NCBI RefSeq assembly: GCF_038502225.1 | Contig: NC_091293.1 | Location: forward strand, 6,359,467-6,423,466 | DNA: 64,000 nucleotides | Reading direction: 5' to 3' | Source: Cherax quadricarinatus | Lineage: Eukaryota > Arthropoda > Malacostraca > Decapoda > Parastacidae | Part shown: piece after piece, positions 1 through 11,128 of the stretch | Layout of the letters: every line of letters begins with the position of its first letter | Position numbering within the stretch: the first letter of the stretch is position 1 | Translations under genes and position numbers: made by a program | The notes under the pieces: generated by a model | Databases searched by the model: none | Told to the model about the DNA's origin: nothing | Seen by the model: only the letters and a program-made list of their open reading frames with translations

Positions 1-1139
1 GGGAGAGGGTCGAGTGGGGTAGTGCAGTCGTAAAGAAGCGGGTGATGTCATTAAAAATTTGTGGTCTAATCTATGCTGATGATCTTGAGGTTGCACGTGT
101 TAATAATTCGGTCAGGTTGGTAGAAAAGATACTGGGTCGATTGGGAGCATTGCGGCCTTATCATTTGACCCTTGTGCAGCGTGCCATTGTAATTAACGTT
201 TTATTGTATAGCAAGGTTTGGCATGTGGCTGCCGTGTTCCCTTTAACGGGGACGGCAATTGCAACTATACTTAGAGGGGTTTTTAAATTTTTGTGGGGTT
301 CAGGTTGTGACTGGCTTAGAAGGGATGTAGTAATGTTACCTGTGCGTCAGGGGGGGTTGGGTTTAATGAACTTAAAGAGGAGGGTTAAATGTATCTTCAT
401 TAAAAGGGAGGTGATGAGGGAGGGTGTGAGTGGGGGGGGTTGGTTAAGGTACACAATAAATTGAAACGCATGTTTTCTGGGATGGAGTTGAGGGAGTGTG
501 AAACTATTTTGAGGGCAGTGGTGATGGTAAGGGATCTGGGTAAGGTAAAAATAAGTAGGCTGTGTAGGATGTCGGCGGAAAGGGTTGTGGCTCCGGTGGA
601 GGGGATTTTCCCCATGTATGACTGGGGATGTATATGGAGAAGGTTTGGTAGGTTAAGGTTACAACCCCGTGGACGTGAGGTGATGTATCGGTTTTTGCAT
701 GGGATTTTACCATCGGGAGTGGTCTTACGAGCTAGACGGGTGGTTGAGGGGGGGGGGGGTATGTGGAATATGTGGCGGGGAGGATTCTGCATTCCATGTA
801 GTGTATTTTTGTGAGGGGTTGGGGAGCGTCAGGGGTTGGTTGAGCAGGGTGTTGCATAAGATAAGTGGTCAATACTTCTCTGTTCTGCGGGCATTGAGTC
901 TTGATGTGGGGGGTATGGATGAAAGTATTATTAGGGCTGTGGGGTACATTATGGTAGATTATGTCTACATTATGTGGGGAATGAGGGGGAAAGGGGTAAG
1001 TGAGGTGAAGAGGAGGGTATTGGCTGTTACGTTTTATAAAACGTTGTGCCGTAATAGAGAACTTTATGGGAGGAGGTGGGAGCGGGATTTCTCTGAGGGA
1101 TATCGAGACCTTACATTAGAGGTTTTATTAAATTTGTAA
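1..1139 (+). pseudogene. Tx1/L1-like LINE, 3' part of reverse transcriptase ORF (copy 1)
   Basis: Decayed C-terminal half of a non-LTR retrotransposon protein, read across three frames (about 42-464, 440-814, 699-1139). It matches the minus-strand copy at 2065-5008 almost block for block: a run of HLTLxQRAIVINVLLYSKVWHVA, then FLWGSGCDWL, then RQGGLGL. These are the post-RT segments typical of Tx1/L1-clade LINEs. Near the end a Cys-rich knuckle (CGICGGEDSAFH, then FC) precedes the terminal domain. The catalytic RT core lies upstream of the window or is lost. At least two frameshifts (near 450 and 760, the latter beside a run of ten Gs) make it non-coding. The clade assignment is by motif resemblance only. 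Confidence 0.75.
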
Positions 1140-1733
1140 TTGGGTGGGTGGGGCAGGGTAGGGATGGTACAATGTGTTATGTTGATGGGCTGTCAGGGGT
1201 GAAAACGGGGTCGCCTCCTGGTATGTAGCGGGTGAATGTGTATGAACTTGGGCGTATGATGTGTATTCATGGTTTGTGACGAGTATACTCTATATATGTG
1301 TTTGATTTTGCAGGGGGATTGTTCTATGTATGTTATTCATAGGCATGTTTTAGGTGCTTGTAGAGGTGTCAGTGTGTTGGATCCTTGTTTATTAATATAT
1401 TCTGTGTTTGATGAACATATTGTTTTTACCTTATTCTCAATCCATTACGTTAATTGTATTTAACGTATAAGGTGTCCTACTTTATAATTTACAACGGGAC
1501 AATATATGCATATTATGGTGTGTTTTGTTAATCATATAACAATGCAATTGGAATTAGTCGTTTATTGGTTATCATAGGTGTAGGGGTTTTCATGTATGGG
1601 TGAGGAGGGATATTTGTGTTATCTCAAGTTCATGTTTGTGTGGTTGTTAATGATTTAGTCTGTGTAAGACCTGTTTTTGTCTTTAACTTCTCTTGTATTG
1701 TATTGTTCTAAATAAAATATAAAAAAAAAAAAA
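1140..1733 (+). mobile_element. 3' UTR of Tx1-like LINE copy 1 with poly(A) tail
   Basis: Non-coding GT-rich sequence follows the stop codon. It ends with AATAAA at 1711-1716 and a run of A at 1721-1733. This is the expected 3' end of a poly(A)-tailed LINE and marks the downstream boundary of copy 1. The small ORF at 1269-1463 inside it has no recognisable features. Confidence 0.6.
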
Positions 1734-2064
1734 TGAATCGACGACGAAAACATCCAAATATAACAAATACGATGTGTTATATTACATCTCAACAAATAAT
1801 GTAATCAATTACATGCAATATCATATATTACATGTAATAGGAAAACACATCTATACAAATACCAATGATTGGTATACAAGAATAAAAAGGGCAAAACTCT
1901 TAACGTTCTGCACATACAAAAATTTTACATTTTTATTAATGACATCATCACATTGGAGACATACATACAACATCGGAGACATACATACAACATTCACAAA
2001 CACACGACATTTACACACAAACGCAGCTGACCAGCCCGTAAGATTACCACTGAACAAACACAAA
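1734..2064 (-). other. Spacer / divergent 3' UTR between two convergent LINE copies
   Basis: Lies between the poly(A) of copy 1 and the stop codon of the minus-strand copy 2, so at least part is the 3' UTR of copy 2. It is not clearly alignable by eye to the 3' UTR of copy 1. An ACATACATACAACATCGGAG-type direct repeat sits near 1960-1995. No gene seen. Confidence 0.4.
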
Positions 2065-5008
2065 TTATCTCAAATCCTTTAACTCTAACGCTCTGTATGC
2101 AGACGGGAAATCTTTTTCCCATCTCCCCTCATATACCAACTGATTTTGACACTTAGTTCTAAGAATTGTTCCCGCTAAAACCCGGATTCTGCTAATACCT
2201 TCAACATGTCTCATAGCCCATGACACATAAATATAATCGGCTACGATATACGACACTGCACGTTGTACACAGATGTCAACCCCACCCATATCAAAACTCA
2301 ACGCCCTAAGTACCGACAAACCTCCCCCCCCCCTACCATTCGTAAAACCCTGCTTAACCACGCACATACTATACCTAAATTTTCACAGAAATAAGAACAT
2401 AAGAACATAAGAACGAAGGAACACTGCAGAAGGCCTACTGGCCCATGCGAGGCAGGTCCAAGTCTCCTACCGGCTTAAGCCAATGCACCCAACCTAGTCA
2501 GGTCAGGTCACATTGACTTAAGGGAGGAACACGGCAACCGACCTGGTAGCACAAGCTATCAAGTCTAGCTCACACCCACCCACATCTACTCATGTATTTA
2601 TCCAACCTATTTTTAAAGCTACACAACGTTCTGGCCTCTATAACGGTACTTGGGAGTTTGTTCCACTCATCCACAACTCTATTACCAAACCAGTACTTTC
2701 CTATATCCTTCCTGAATCTGAATTTTTCCAACTTAAAACCATTGCTGAGAGTCCTGTCTAGGCTAGATATTTTCAGCACACTATTTACATCCCCTTTATT
2801 TATTCCTGTCTTCCATTTATACACCTCAATCATATCCCCCCTAATTCTACGTCTTTCTAGAGAGTGCAGTTTCAGGGCCCTTAGTCTATCCTCATAGGGA
2901 AGGTTTCTGATACATGGGATCAACTTTGTCATCCTCCTTTGTACATTTTCCAGAGAATTTATATCCATTCCGTAATACGGTGACCAAAACTGTGCAGCAT
3001 AATCTAAATGAGGCCTAACCAAGGATGTATAGAGTTGAAGAACAACCTGAGGACTCCTATTATTTATGCTTTTTGATATGAAGCCAAGGATTCTATTAGC
3101 TTTATTGCGAACACTTATGCACTGTTGTCTTGGTTTCAGATTACTGCTAACCAGAACTCCTAAATCTTTTTCGCAATCCGTAATATTAAGATCTACATTA
3201 TTTAGTTTATATGTGGCATGGTTATTGTCCTGTCCAACATTTAGAACTTTGCATTTGTCTATATTAAACTGCATCTGCCACTTCTCCGACCACTGCATCA
3301 GTCTATTCAAATCTTCCTGGAGTGCTCGAATGTCCTCGTCAGAATGAATTCGACGGCCTATTTTGGTGTCATCGGCAAACTTGCCGATGTCGCTCTTTAT
3401 GCCCTCATCTATGTCGTTTATGTAGATTGTGAACAGCAGGGGGCCCAACACTGACCCCTGTGGAACACCGCTCGTGACACTTCCCCACTCTGATTTCTCC
3501 CCATTTATGCAAACTCTCTGCTGCCTATTTGTCAACCATGCCTCTATCCAGGAAAAAATTTCTCCTCCTATTCCATGTGCTTTAATTTTCCTCAATAGTC
3601 TCTGAAACGCTGATTCGTCCTCCCCGCACGCTGAACAACTCCGGTCCTCCTCTACACGCTGATTAGATCTACACCACCTTGGACGGCAGAATCCCGCGCA
3701 AAAATTTAAAAACCACTTCGCGTACTCGAGGAAGGAGACGTAACTGATGAACCCGCTTCCATATATCACACCACGCGTACATGGGGAACATTCCCTGAAC
3801 TCTCACCTCAACTTTCACCATACCCACTCTTTCCAAAGTTCTCAATTTAACGCTCCGCACGTCTTGCATGCACTGTAACACACGTAGCATCGTATCGCAC
3901 CTGATTACATCTGCCCGTCCCCACCACCTGCGCAGGTCACGATACATTTCTGTTAAACCACAATGCCTGCCACCCAGTCGGAGAAAACGACGTTTCACAT
4001 AACAAGCAATGACTCGGTCACTTAAAGGAACAAGACCTAACCCTCCTTGACGCATTGGTGTCTCTACCACTGCTCTTGTGAGCCAGTCGCACCCTGAGCC
4101 CCACAGAAATCTATAAACTCTATTTAAAAGATGTTTGATATCCCCCTGTATTAGTGGATACAGCGCAGCAACGTGCCAAACTTTACTATAAAGAAGAACA
4201 TTAATTACTATCGCTCGCTGGTGTAGGGTTAAATGTCGTGGCCTTAGACTATTTAAACGCCTCAAAACATTGTTTACCACCCTCCACGAATTACATGCCC
4301 TCGTCTCATCAACCTCTCTCATATACTGTATACCACATATGTTAACACAGTCAACCACCGTCCACGTCTCTATACCTACCTCCTCTCTCGCCCAATCTCC
4401 CAACTTCATAATCTTTGATTTTTCTTTGTTAACCTGCATTCCTGTTGCTCTACCAAATATATCTACAAGTCTTCCCACACAACTCAATTGCTCCCTCGTA
4501 CGTACTAGGACAGTTGTATCATCTACATAACCTACTATGGCAGATCGATCACTACCCGAACCCCACGACGAATCTACTCCCCGCCCACAAACTGTCCAAT
4601 AAAAAGGGTCCTGCATGCAAGCAAAGAGCATTTGAGACATAGGGCATCCCTGTCGAATGCCTCTATTCAATTTGACAAAGTCTCCTAACTTCCCATTGAT
4701 TTGTACTCTAAACCCAGCACCATTATACAAAGAGCGAGCCCACATGATGATCTCATTACCAAAGCCCTGCCATCTCATAAACTTCCACAGCACATCCCTT
4801 TCTACACTATCAAAAGCAGCTTGCCAGTCTAAAGCCAAAACACCACCCCCGCCCCTCGTTCCGCATTCCTCGACAAACTCCCTGATATTCCATGACCATC
4901 ATACATTGTCCTACCTGGCACCCCAAACTGACCCTTATGTATTACCTTGTCAAACACTTTCTTAATCTTATTCATTAAAAATTTTGCATATACTTTATAA
5001 TCACAAAA
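2065..5008 (-). pseudogene. Tx1/L1-like LINE reverse transcriptase (copy 2), split by a nested LINE
   Basis: Minus-strand RT. From 5008 it reads CDYKVYAKFL and HKGQFGVPGRTMYDG. After a frameshift near 4835 it continues as ALDWQAAFDSV (motif A, catalytic Asp), NRGIRQGCPMSQMLF (motif B) and GYVDDT (motif C, catalytic Asp pair). Next come the post-RT blocks HLTLHQRAIVINVLLYSKVW, FLWGSGCDWL and RQGGLGL, shared with copy 1. A second frameshift near 3760 leads to CSACGEDESAF, the knuckle of copy 1. There a CR1-like LINE (2391-3602) interrupts it. The C-terminal domain resumes at 2390-2065 (SVLRALSFDMGG, VYEGRWEKDFPSAYRAL). Not functional, but relatively young by similarity to copy 1. The 5' end is cut at the junction with a Gypsy fragment near 5008. 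Confidence 0.8.
2391..3602 (-). mobile_element. 5'-truncated CR1/L2-like LINE nested in the Tx1-like LINE
   Basis: Minus-strand fragment beginning RLLRKIKAHGIGGEIFSWIEAWL and containing SGVPQGSVLGPLLF (motif B) and FADDT (motif C). It continues through the conserved tail (RPHLDYAAQFWSPYY, LHSLERRRIRGDMIEVYKW) to the stop near 2570. Its 3' UTR ends in tandem TTCTTATG-type octamers at 2391-2420 (plus strand CATAAGAA). It is the same family as the intact copy at 21611-25717, starting in the middle of that element's RT. The insertion lies between codons for the Tx1 knuckle residues SAF and the following F-C; about 10 bp of Tx1 seem missing at the joint. The RT frame is open, but motif A is absent, so it cannot be active. 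Confidence 0.85.
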
Positions 5009-5763
5009 ATACATGTATATTGTCAGCTGATAGTGTTTCCACCACAGTCAAGCATCTCGTAGTGTTACCAGTTACACTTCATGAACAAGCCATTGATTTT
5101 GCTCACAATAGTCCCATAGGAGGACATTTGGGTGTCAAGAAGACACTCGGTAAACTGGCAAAACATTTTACTTGGCCAAAGATGAAGGAAATAGTAGCTG
5201 ATCATGTGCGACGTTGCCACGTGTGTCAAGTGACAGGCAAGCCAGCGCACACTCCACCTACACTTCTCACTGTGTTTACTAGTAGCAAAGTTCAGTTCAT
5301 CTGGACTAGAGATTGTTCAGACTTGTTGAAAAGGTTGAAGCATCTGCTTTCCTCTGCCCCAGTGTTGAGTCCTAATTTCAATCTTCCCTTCTTTTTACAT
5401 ATAGATGCGAGTGGTTATGCAGTGGGCGCTGTGCTGCTCCAACAGTCAACATCCACTGACATTCTCCATCCTATATGTTACTATTCATCTAAGCTTAAAC
5501 GACACCAGAAAAATTATGCCACTATTGAGAAAGAGGCTCTAGCTCTTGTGGTGTCCTTGAAACATTCTGACGTGTATTTGGGCACTTCCCCATTTAAAAT
5601 TAACGTTTTTTCAGACCACAATCCACTCACTTATATTAACACTATGAAAAGTAAAAATGCTAGGATCATGAGGTGGGCCCTCAGAATCCAATCTTATTCT
5701 GTTAATATAAAACACATAAGTGGTCATTGTAATGTAATTGCTGACGCTCTGTCACGTCCTTAA
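5009..5763 (+). CDS. Ty3/Gypsy pol fragment: integrase zinc finger fused upstream of RNase H
   Basis: Part of an open frame from 4984 to 5763 (259 codons); the first ~8 codons are probably Tx1 sequence. Residues 33-85 form an HHCC zinc-binding integrase N-domain: H41, H48 (PIGGHLG), C78 and C81 (CHVCQ), with KHFTWPKM between. At about residue 95-100 the protein jumps to the end of an RT domain (FIWTRDCSDLLKRLKHLLSS), then a full RNase H with all acidic residues visible: HIDASGYAVGA, IEKEAL, FSDHNPLTY and ADALSR. It stops one residue later. Standard Gypsy order is RT-RNase H-integrase. Integrase first and RNase H last is the order of GMR1-like Gypsy elements, so this is best read as such an element with integrase core and RT deleted in frame. 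Non-autonomous; no native start. Confidence 0.75.
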
Positions 5764-6374
5764 TTATCAGTTACATTAAATTAACGTAATTTTATGCCCA
5801 AATACCTTTTGTTACTTGCTATGTCAAATTCAGTAGAGTAACTTAATCCCTCCAGCCCATATTAATTATATATACTCATGTCTAATTATTATATTTATAT
5901 ATTCACAGTAGTGATGTGATGTGAGTGAGGAGACAAGCTGTGTTGAGTGGGAAGTGTGGTGTGGGCGATGTACTGCGTGACGGGACACTGTCCTGCCGCA
6001 GACCCCCCCCCCCTCACTACACACCTTAAGCTGTTTCATACTCGGATGTCCATACTGCATAGCATTCCACAACCACTACTTAAGAGTGGAATGCATTCTC
6101 CTCTATTATGATCGAGCCTCATCGTGTCAGGCTCGTCTGCGCTATCCTGTCTCTACACTGATGTACATAACCACGAGTATGCAGAGATACGATACTGTGT
6201 ACTGCCCTAGTACTAGGGGCATAACTTATAGTGAAACAGACATTGTTAAATTATAGAAGTGCTTGGCACAAGAGTGACTCTGATTAATGTTTATATTAAT
6301 TTGTATTGATATGAGTAATCAGTAATAATGTGAAAGACATTAATGCAACTCCTAGTGCGACCGTTTGTCGTGTT
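5764..6374 (+). other. 3' untranslated part of the Gypsy element
   Basis: AT-rich sequence between the pol stop codon and the polypurine tract. No env-like or other reading frame seen. Contains a C10 run at 6003-6012. Assigned to the element only by position. Confidence 0.45.
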
Positions 6375-6384
6375 GGGGGGGGGA
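6375..6384 (+). other. Polypurine tract (plus-strand primer) of the Gypsy element
   Basis: GGGGGGGGGA lies immediately before TGTTGCAA, the start of the LTR. In LTR retrotransposons a purine run directly abutting the 3' LTR primes plus-strand DNA synthesis. Position and composition fit well. Confidence 0.65.
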
Positions 6385-7613
6385 TGTTGCAACCCCTGAA
6401 TGGGTTGCAATATATATAATGTATATTATGATTATGAATATAATGTATATTACCTTTTCATATAATTTTATACTGCTTATATTTGCGATAATAGCTAAAT
6501 CGTAAATATATTGCTTTATATTGCTATTTGACTTAGCTTCCTTTGGTTTGGTAGGATGTAACATATGTACTCACTTCAAGTCTTGATTGTCTAACTACTG
6601 TAATTTTTGCTCTTTGCTCGTTAAACTGCCGGCTTCTGTTTCTGAGCTGCAGCTGTACACGGAGCTATCACGTGATCGAGGGGGGGTGTCCTCACCTCGC
6701 CTGAAGTATTCAGTCTGGTCTAGACTCTCTTGGTGGTTGGACAGATTGTCTGTCTCATTATTCTTGTTAGTTCTGTAGAACTCTGTTCACAGAACATTGT
6801 ATAGACTTAGTGATTTTCGACGTTGTACTGAGGTTGTGGGTCGCATAAACACTCTGAGCAACTCAGGTCCTGAGCTGTAGCTTCTGACCTAACTTGTACT
6901 GGTATCTGTGTATTATCACAGTCGGGGATTTTCTTATGCTGAACTTAGATTCAGTAGTATGGGAGTTTTGTGACTTTTGTGGAGGATCTGCTGATGGTCC
7001 CTACTTAGTGTCGTTATATTATCTCCTTGTTCCTGATTCTGTGTCGCAGTTGCTTGTTATATTGCTATTGAGCTTAGCATTCTTTTTATTGTTCAAGCAG
7101 ACTGTTCTGATAGCCAGTTGGTCAAGAAGTTAGTTGATTTGAGGACTTTGTCAGTCACTTGTTTAAGTCTAGTCGAGTCTTGAGACATAGCGAACTACTT
7201 AGAGCACTTACACACATACACAAACTTACTTGTACATATTTGTAATATCTTATTAAATGTTAATGTACCCGACGGTACTTAAGAATTATAAATGTGATAT
7301 GTGCTTTCAGCACAATACTATTGTATACGAGAGAAGTGATTATTATTATTTTGATTACTGTGATTAATTTAATTTAATTTGATAATATACCTCTAGAATT
7401 AATAAATTTATTAAATTTTAATTTCTCTAGTTAGTAGCCTACCAATTGTAATCCTGAAGCACTATTGAATCATACTGAATTCTAATGGATAATTGGACAA
7501 GGATACTGACTACTTGTTACGAAAACCCAGTAACAGGCTGGATGCTAGAAGGGCAGTCCTTTCTAGTATTCACTGGAGATTTCTAAGCTTTTAGAATCGT
7601 GTTTTTTGTAACA
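6385..7613 (+). repeat. Putative 3' LTR of the Gypsy element
   Basis: Starts TGTTGCAA and ends TTGTAACA, an imperfect 8-bp inverted terminal repeat (one mismatch) with the canonical TG...CA ends. A perfect 9-bp hairpin (TTGCAACCC at 6387-6395, GGGTTGCAA at 6402-6410) sits at its start. Length is about 1.23 kb. No second LTR is in the window, because the 5' end of the element is lost at 5008, so the right boundary rests only on the terminal match. ORFs within (6587-6778, 6894-7133) have no recognisable features. An alternative end is GTAACA near 7533. Confidence 0.5.
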
Positions 7614-8489
<876 letters not shown>

Positions 8490-8536
8490 ATAAGATCACA
8501 GTAAACAGGTGATATCAGAATATGAAAGAGTGGTGA

Positions 8537-8578
8537 AATTCCAAGCGCTTTCGTGACTTCTCACATTATCAAGGAACT
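8537..8578 (-). ncRNA. Hammerhead-like ribozyme motif, family A
   Basis: Read on the minus strand: stem I AGUUCC pairs with GGAAUU (one G-U). The core is UUGAUAA (canonical CUGAUGA), with one extra U. Stem II is GUGA-GAAG-UCAC, followed by GAAA, palindromic AGCGCU and cleavage-site U-U. It lies 3' of the PLE coding region in the sense orientation. The two core substitutions may impair activity. Confidence 0.5.
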
Positions 8579-8608
8579 ACAAAAGTAATACATCAAAGGA
8601 AGGCATAT

Positions 8609-8632
8609 AAAGGGTCTAGACCGCACCTGACA
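8609..8632 (-). promoter_or_regulatory. TATA-like box in the PLE-A terminal unit
   Basis: On the minus strand CTTTATATG lies about 40 bp upstream of the hammerhead-like motif. The position parallels the TATATAAG boxes of the PLE-B units (11752, 12131). Weak on its own. Confidence 0.3.
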
Positions 8633-8680
8633 ATCACATCCCACAACAAAACAACACCTGACGCGCGACAACACGCGACT

Positions 8681-8770
8681 CATAAGAAATAAGGAACACT
8701 GCAGCAGGCCTGCTGGCCCAACTAGACAGGTCCTCACGACATCCTGCTAACAAAATATTCTACCCAAGAA
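8681..8770 (-). mobile_element. Short CR1-type LINE/SINE 3' tail
   Basis: CATAAGAAATAAGGAACACTG followed by GCAGGCCTGCTGGCCCA is the same tail seen at 2391-2470, 21611-21670 and 25758-25830. The fragment is about 90 bp, severely 5'-truncated, and sits inside the PLE 3' region. Confidence 0.6.
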
Positions 8771-8786
8771 TTAAGAATTATTATTT

Positions 8787-9290
8787 ATCCAATGTATTAT
8801 TAAATTCTTCTCAAATATTCATATTATTTTTAAAACTGCTTTTTATGAAACAAGATTCAATTATTCTGGATGGTTAAAATCTCTCACATGAATAAACAGA
8901 ACATTAGAATCTTGTCCAGTTCTAATTCTATATTTATGTTGTTTTAATCTTAGTTCGAGGCTTTTACCAGTTTGACCGTAATAAACTTTATCGCAAATTT
9001 TACAAGGAATCTTATAGACATATCCGTCAGCATTTTGGGGGGAATTCTTTATCAAAAGTTTTTTTTACTGTATCAAGATTTTTAAATACAATTTTGATAT
9101 TAAAAGTCTTAAGAAGAGAAGGCATATCAACCAAGTTTTCATGGTAAGGGAGAACCAACATATTTTTAGTTGAATAAAGTTGGTTGTCCCTTTTTGGATT
9201 GCAAAAAGTATTTCTAGCAATTTTAAAAGATTTATCATTTACGTTTCTTGGGTATTTTAGATCATTAGCTATTTCATAAATTTGATGTAT
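8787..9290 (-). pseudogene. Penelope-like RT C-terminus plus GIY-YIG endonuclease
   Basis: Minus-strand reading gives KNMLVLPYHENLVDMPSLL, the linker after the PLE reverse transcriptase. A frameshift in an A8 run near 9065 follows, then the GIY-YIG nuclease: GYVYKIPCKICDKVYYGQTG, LRLKQHKYRIRTG and HVRDFNHPE. The paired motifs YVYKI and YYG correspond to the GIY and YIG signatures. Downstream of the first stop the same frame still resembles the family C-terminus (SCFIKSSFKNN, EEFNNTLD) down to about 8787. In PLEs this nuclease nicks target DNA for reverse transcription. The RT catalytic core is absent, so this is a dead 5'-truncated copy. Confidence 0.8.
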
Positions 9291-9295
9291 TTTAT

Positions 9296-9338
9296 AGTTC
9301 CTTGATAATGTGAGAAGTCACGAAAGCGCTTGGAATTT
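9296..9338 (+). ncRNA. Hammerhead-like ribozyme motif, family A, inverted copy
   Basis: Stem I AGTTCC (9296-9301)/GGAATT (9332-9337); core TTGATAA (9302-9308); stem II GTGA (9310-9313)/TCAC (9318-9321); GAAA (9322-9325); palindromic GCGC (9326-9329); U-U at 9330-9331. Lies in the antisense-oriented terminal copy of PLE-A. Confidence 0.5.
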
Positions 9339-9366
9339 CACTACTCTTTCACAGTGGTTGCTTTGA

Positions 9367-9539
<173 letters not shown>

Positions 9540-10090
9540 CTCACTGACAAGAAGAGCTTAAGAAGCATTTTCTGACATGGAATGGATTAGCGATTTAGCT
9601 TCTTGAATTAAACAGAACATTTCAATAATGTGATTCTAAAGCTGCAACATATAAGAAAACTGTTGTCTGACACGAATGTTGAGGTGAAAGTTACTGAGTG
9701 AAGGATAATATATGTTGAAGAACTCTCGTCCAACAACATAAAGAGGCCACAAAATCATGTGTAAAGCTGCAGTGAAGCACTGAACTTCATGAGTGACTTC
9801 AAGAAAAAAACAAAACAAAAGAAAGACCAGGAGATAAAAATGCTTCATAATCCATTTGAAAATTCACTAAATAACTGAAACAAAATATGCCTGATAGACT
9901 CCATTGATTTACGAACCAATGATGGTCTCGGAAATAACAAGGAAACTGTTTCAAACATTTACAAACCTTCCTGAAAGATTTATAAAGATAAAGTGAATAG
10001 ATTTATAAATCTATTTTCTAAGTTTGAAAACTGTTAAGCTTTAACTAAACAGTTTTTAGACTGTGATCCATAAACAATGACTTAGAAGTC
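9540..10090. other. Unassigned sequence
   Basis: AT-rich DNA; no gene, repeat or element recognised. Confidence 0.4.
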
Positions 10091-10330
10091 CTAACAGGAG
10101 TTTACCTGGAGTTTACCTGGAGTCTGCCAGGAATCGCTACCGGAGGTTACTGCTCCGGCGGCCACGTCCCATACCAGACCTCTTGATTGCTGGCCTGATC
10201 GATCATTCTGTTAGTGCCCGCCGTAGGCAGTCCAACATGTGCACCACAACCCGGCTGATCAGGAACTGTTTTGAGGTATCTGTCGAGTTCGCTCTTGGAG
10301 GCAGCCAGGGATGTCTTAATGCTCTCTATT
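10091..10330 (-). mobile_element. 3' end of a CR1/jockey-like LINE (family P)
   Basis: Minus-strand reading gives the family C-terminus: LDRYL, a VPDQPGCG-like segment and VGLPTAG. It matches the plus-strand copies at 41330-43035 and 58177-58996. The 3' tail shows tandem GGAGTTTACCT units at 10099-10125. Only about 230 bp of the 3' end is present, as expected from 5' truncation during target-primed reverse transcription. Confidence 0.7.
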
Positions 10331-10630
10331 AAACTGCAGCCTCAAAAATTCTACCAAAATTAATAAGGAGTTTTAATTGTTTTGTTTTTATTTATTCATA
10401 ATACTAACCCGAGTAATTCAACATTAACCAACTGTAATAATGTTGGCAGAATTTCCCTTATATTAATTTGCACTTTGTTATATTTGTGATTATAACTTAT
10501 TTTCAAAAATAACTTTATATTTTAATCCCGAATGTTATTATTATTTCAGTATAATAAAATATGAGGGAAAAAAGGCAAATAACATTAAATATTAAAACAC
10601 ATTTACATAAATCAGCCATTTATTGGATAT
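10331..10630. other. AT-rich unassigned sequence
   Basis: No coding or repeat signal seen. Confidence 0.4.
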
Positions 10631-10670
10631 GGAAATATAAACACAAATGCAGTATAATGTGATCCTTTAT

Positions 10671-10709
10671 TGACAACGTTTCACCCACACAGTGGGCTTT
10701 TTCAAGTCA
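10671..10709 (-). ncRNA. Hammerhead-like motif, family C (left arm)
   Basis: Minus strand: stem I UGAC/GUCA, core UUGAAAA plus one extra A, stem II GCCCAC-UGU-GUGGGU (closing G-U), GAAA, palindromic ACGU, U-U. Stem sequences differ wholly from families A and B but still pair. Confidence 0.45.
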
Positions 10710-10723
10710 CACACGGATCCGTG

Positions 10724-10764
10724 TGACACTTGAAAAAGCCCACTGTGTGGGCGAAACGTTGTCA
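10724..10764 (+). ncRNA. Hammerhead-like motif, family C (right arm)
   Basis: Stem I TGAC (10724-10727)/GTCA (10761-10764) with a 2-base insertion (AC) before the core; core TTGAAAA; stem II GCCCAC/GTGGGC perfectly paired around TGT; GAAA at 10753-10756. AATAAAG follows directly. Confidence 0.4.
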
Positions 10765-10804
10765 ATAAAGGATCACATTATACTGCATTTGTGTTTATAT
10801 TTCC

Positions 10805-11128
10805 ATTGTGTCGGTATTTTATACCATTTATTTCCATTTATTGGATATAATGAAATGATGCACTAATTTTGATTAGTTATTTCAGTTTGGGGGAAATACT
10901 TATTAATTCTATTATGTTTCTTAATAAAGTTATTATGAAACATCACATAACCGTACGGGTTAAGAAATGATTATGGTCATAATGTTAGATCATGCAGATA
11001 TGTTGACGACCATTGTCTTGCATGTACACTATATGTACGTGAATATTATATAGTACCAACAAGGTAAAGAATTATACACATGTGCAATGTGTAGAACTGT
11101 ACGTAAAAGATGAGATAATCCGTCAACT
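10805..11128. other. Unassigned AT-rich sequence
   Basis: No gene or repeat recognised before the 61-bp satellite. Confidence 0.4.

Larger units (their letters stand above)
10631..10804. repeat. 174-bp near-perfect palindrome: inverted PLE-type termini (family C)
   Basis: The arms run from GGAAATATAAACAC to GTGTTTATATTTCC and differ by about one substitution in the arm and a small change at the centre (around CACGGATCCGTG). Each arm carries AATAAA and a hammerhead-like motif. This is the arrangement expected of two PLE terminal units joined head to head with nothing between. The assignment to PLEs is by analogy with families A and B. Confidence 0.7.

Noticed and set aside
60..110. YADD motif in the first ORF, resembling an RT active site
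   Set aside because: Alignment with the copy at 3669-4838 shows that it corresponds to the post-RT segment (NICGIQYMREVDE), downstream of that copy's real YVDD, so it is a chance lookalike.
6587..7133. Two small ORFs inside the putative LTR
   Set aside because: No recognisable motif, and both lie in what is better explained as LTR sequence.
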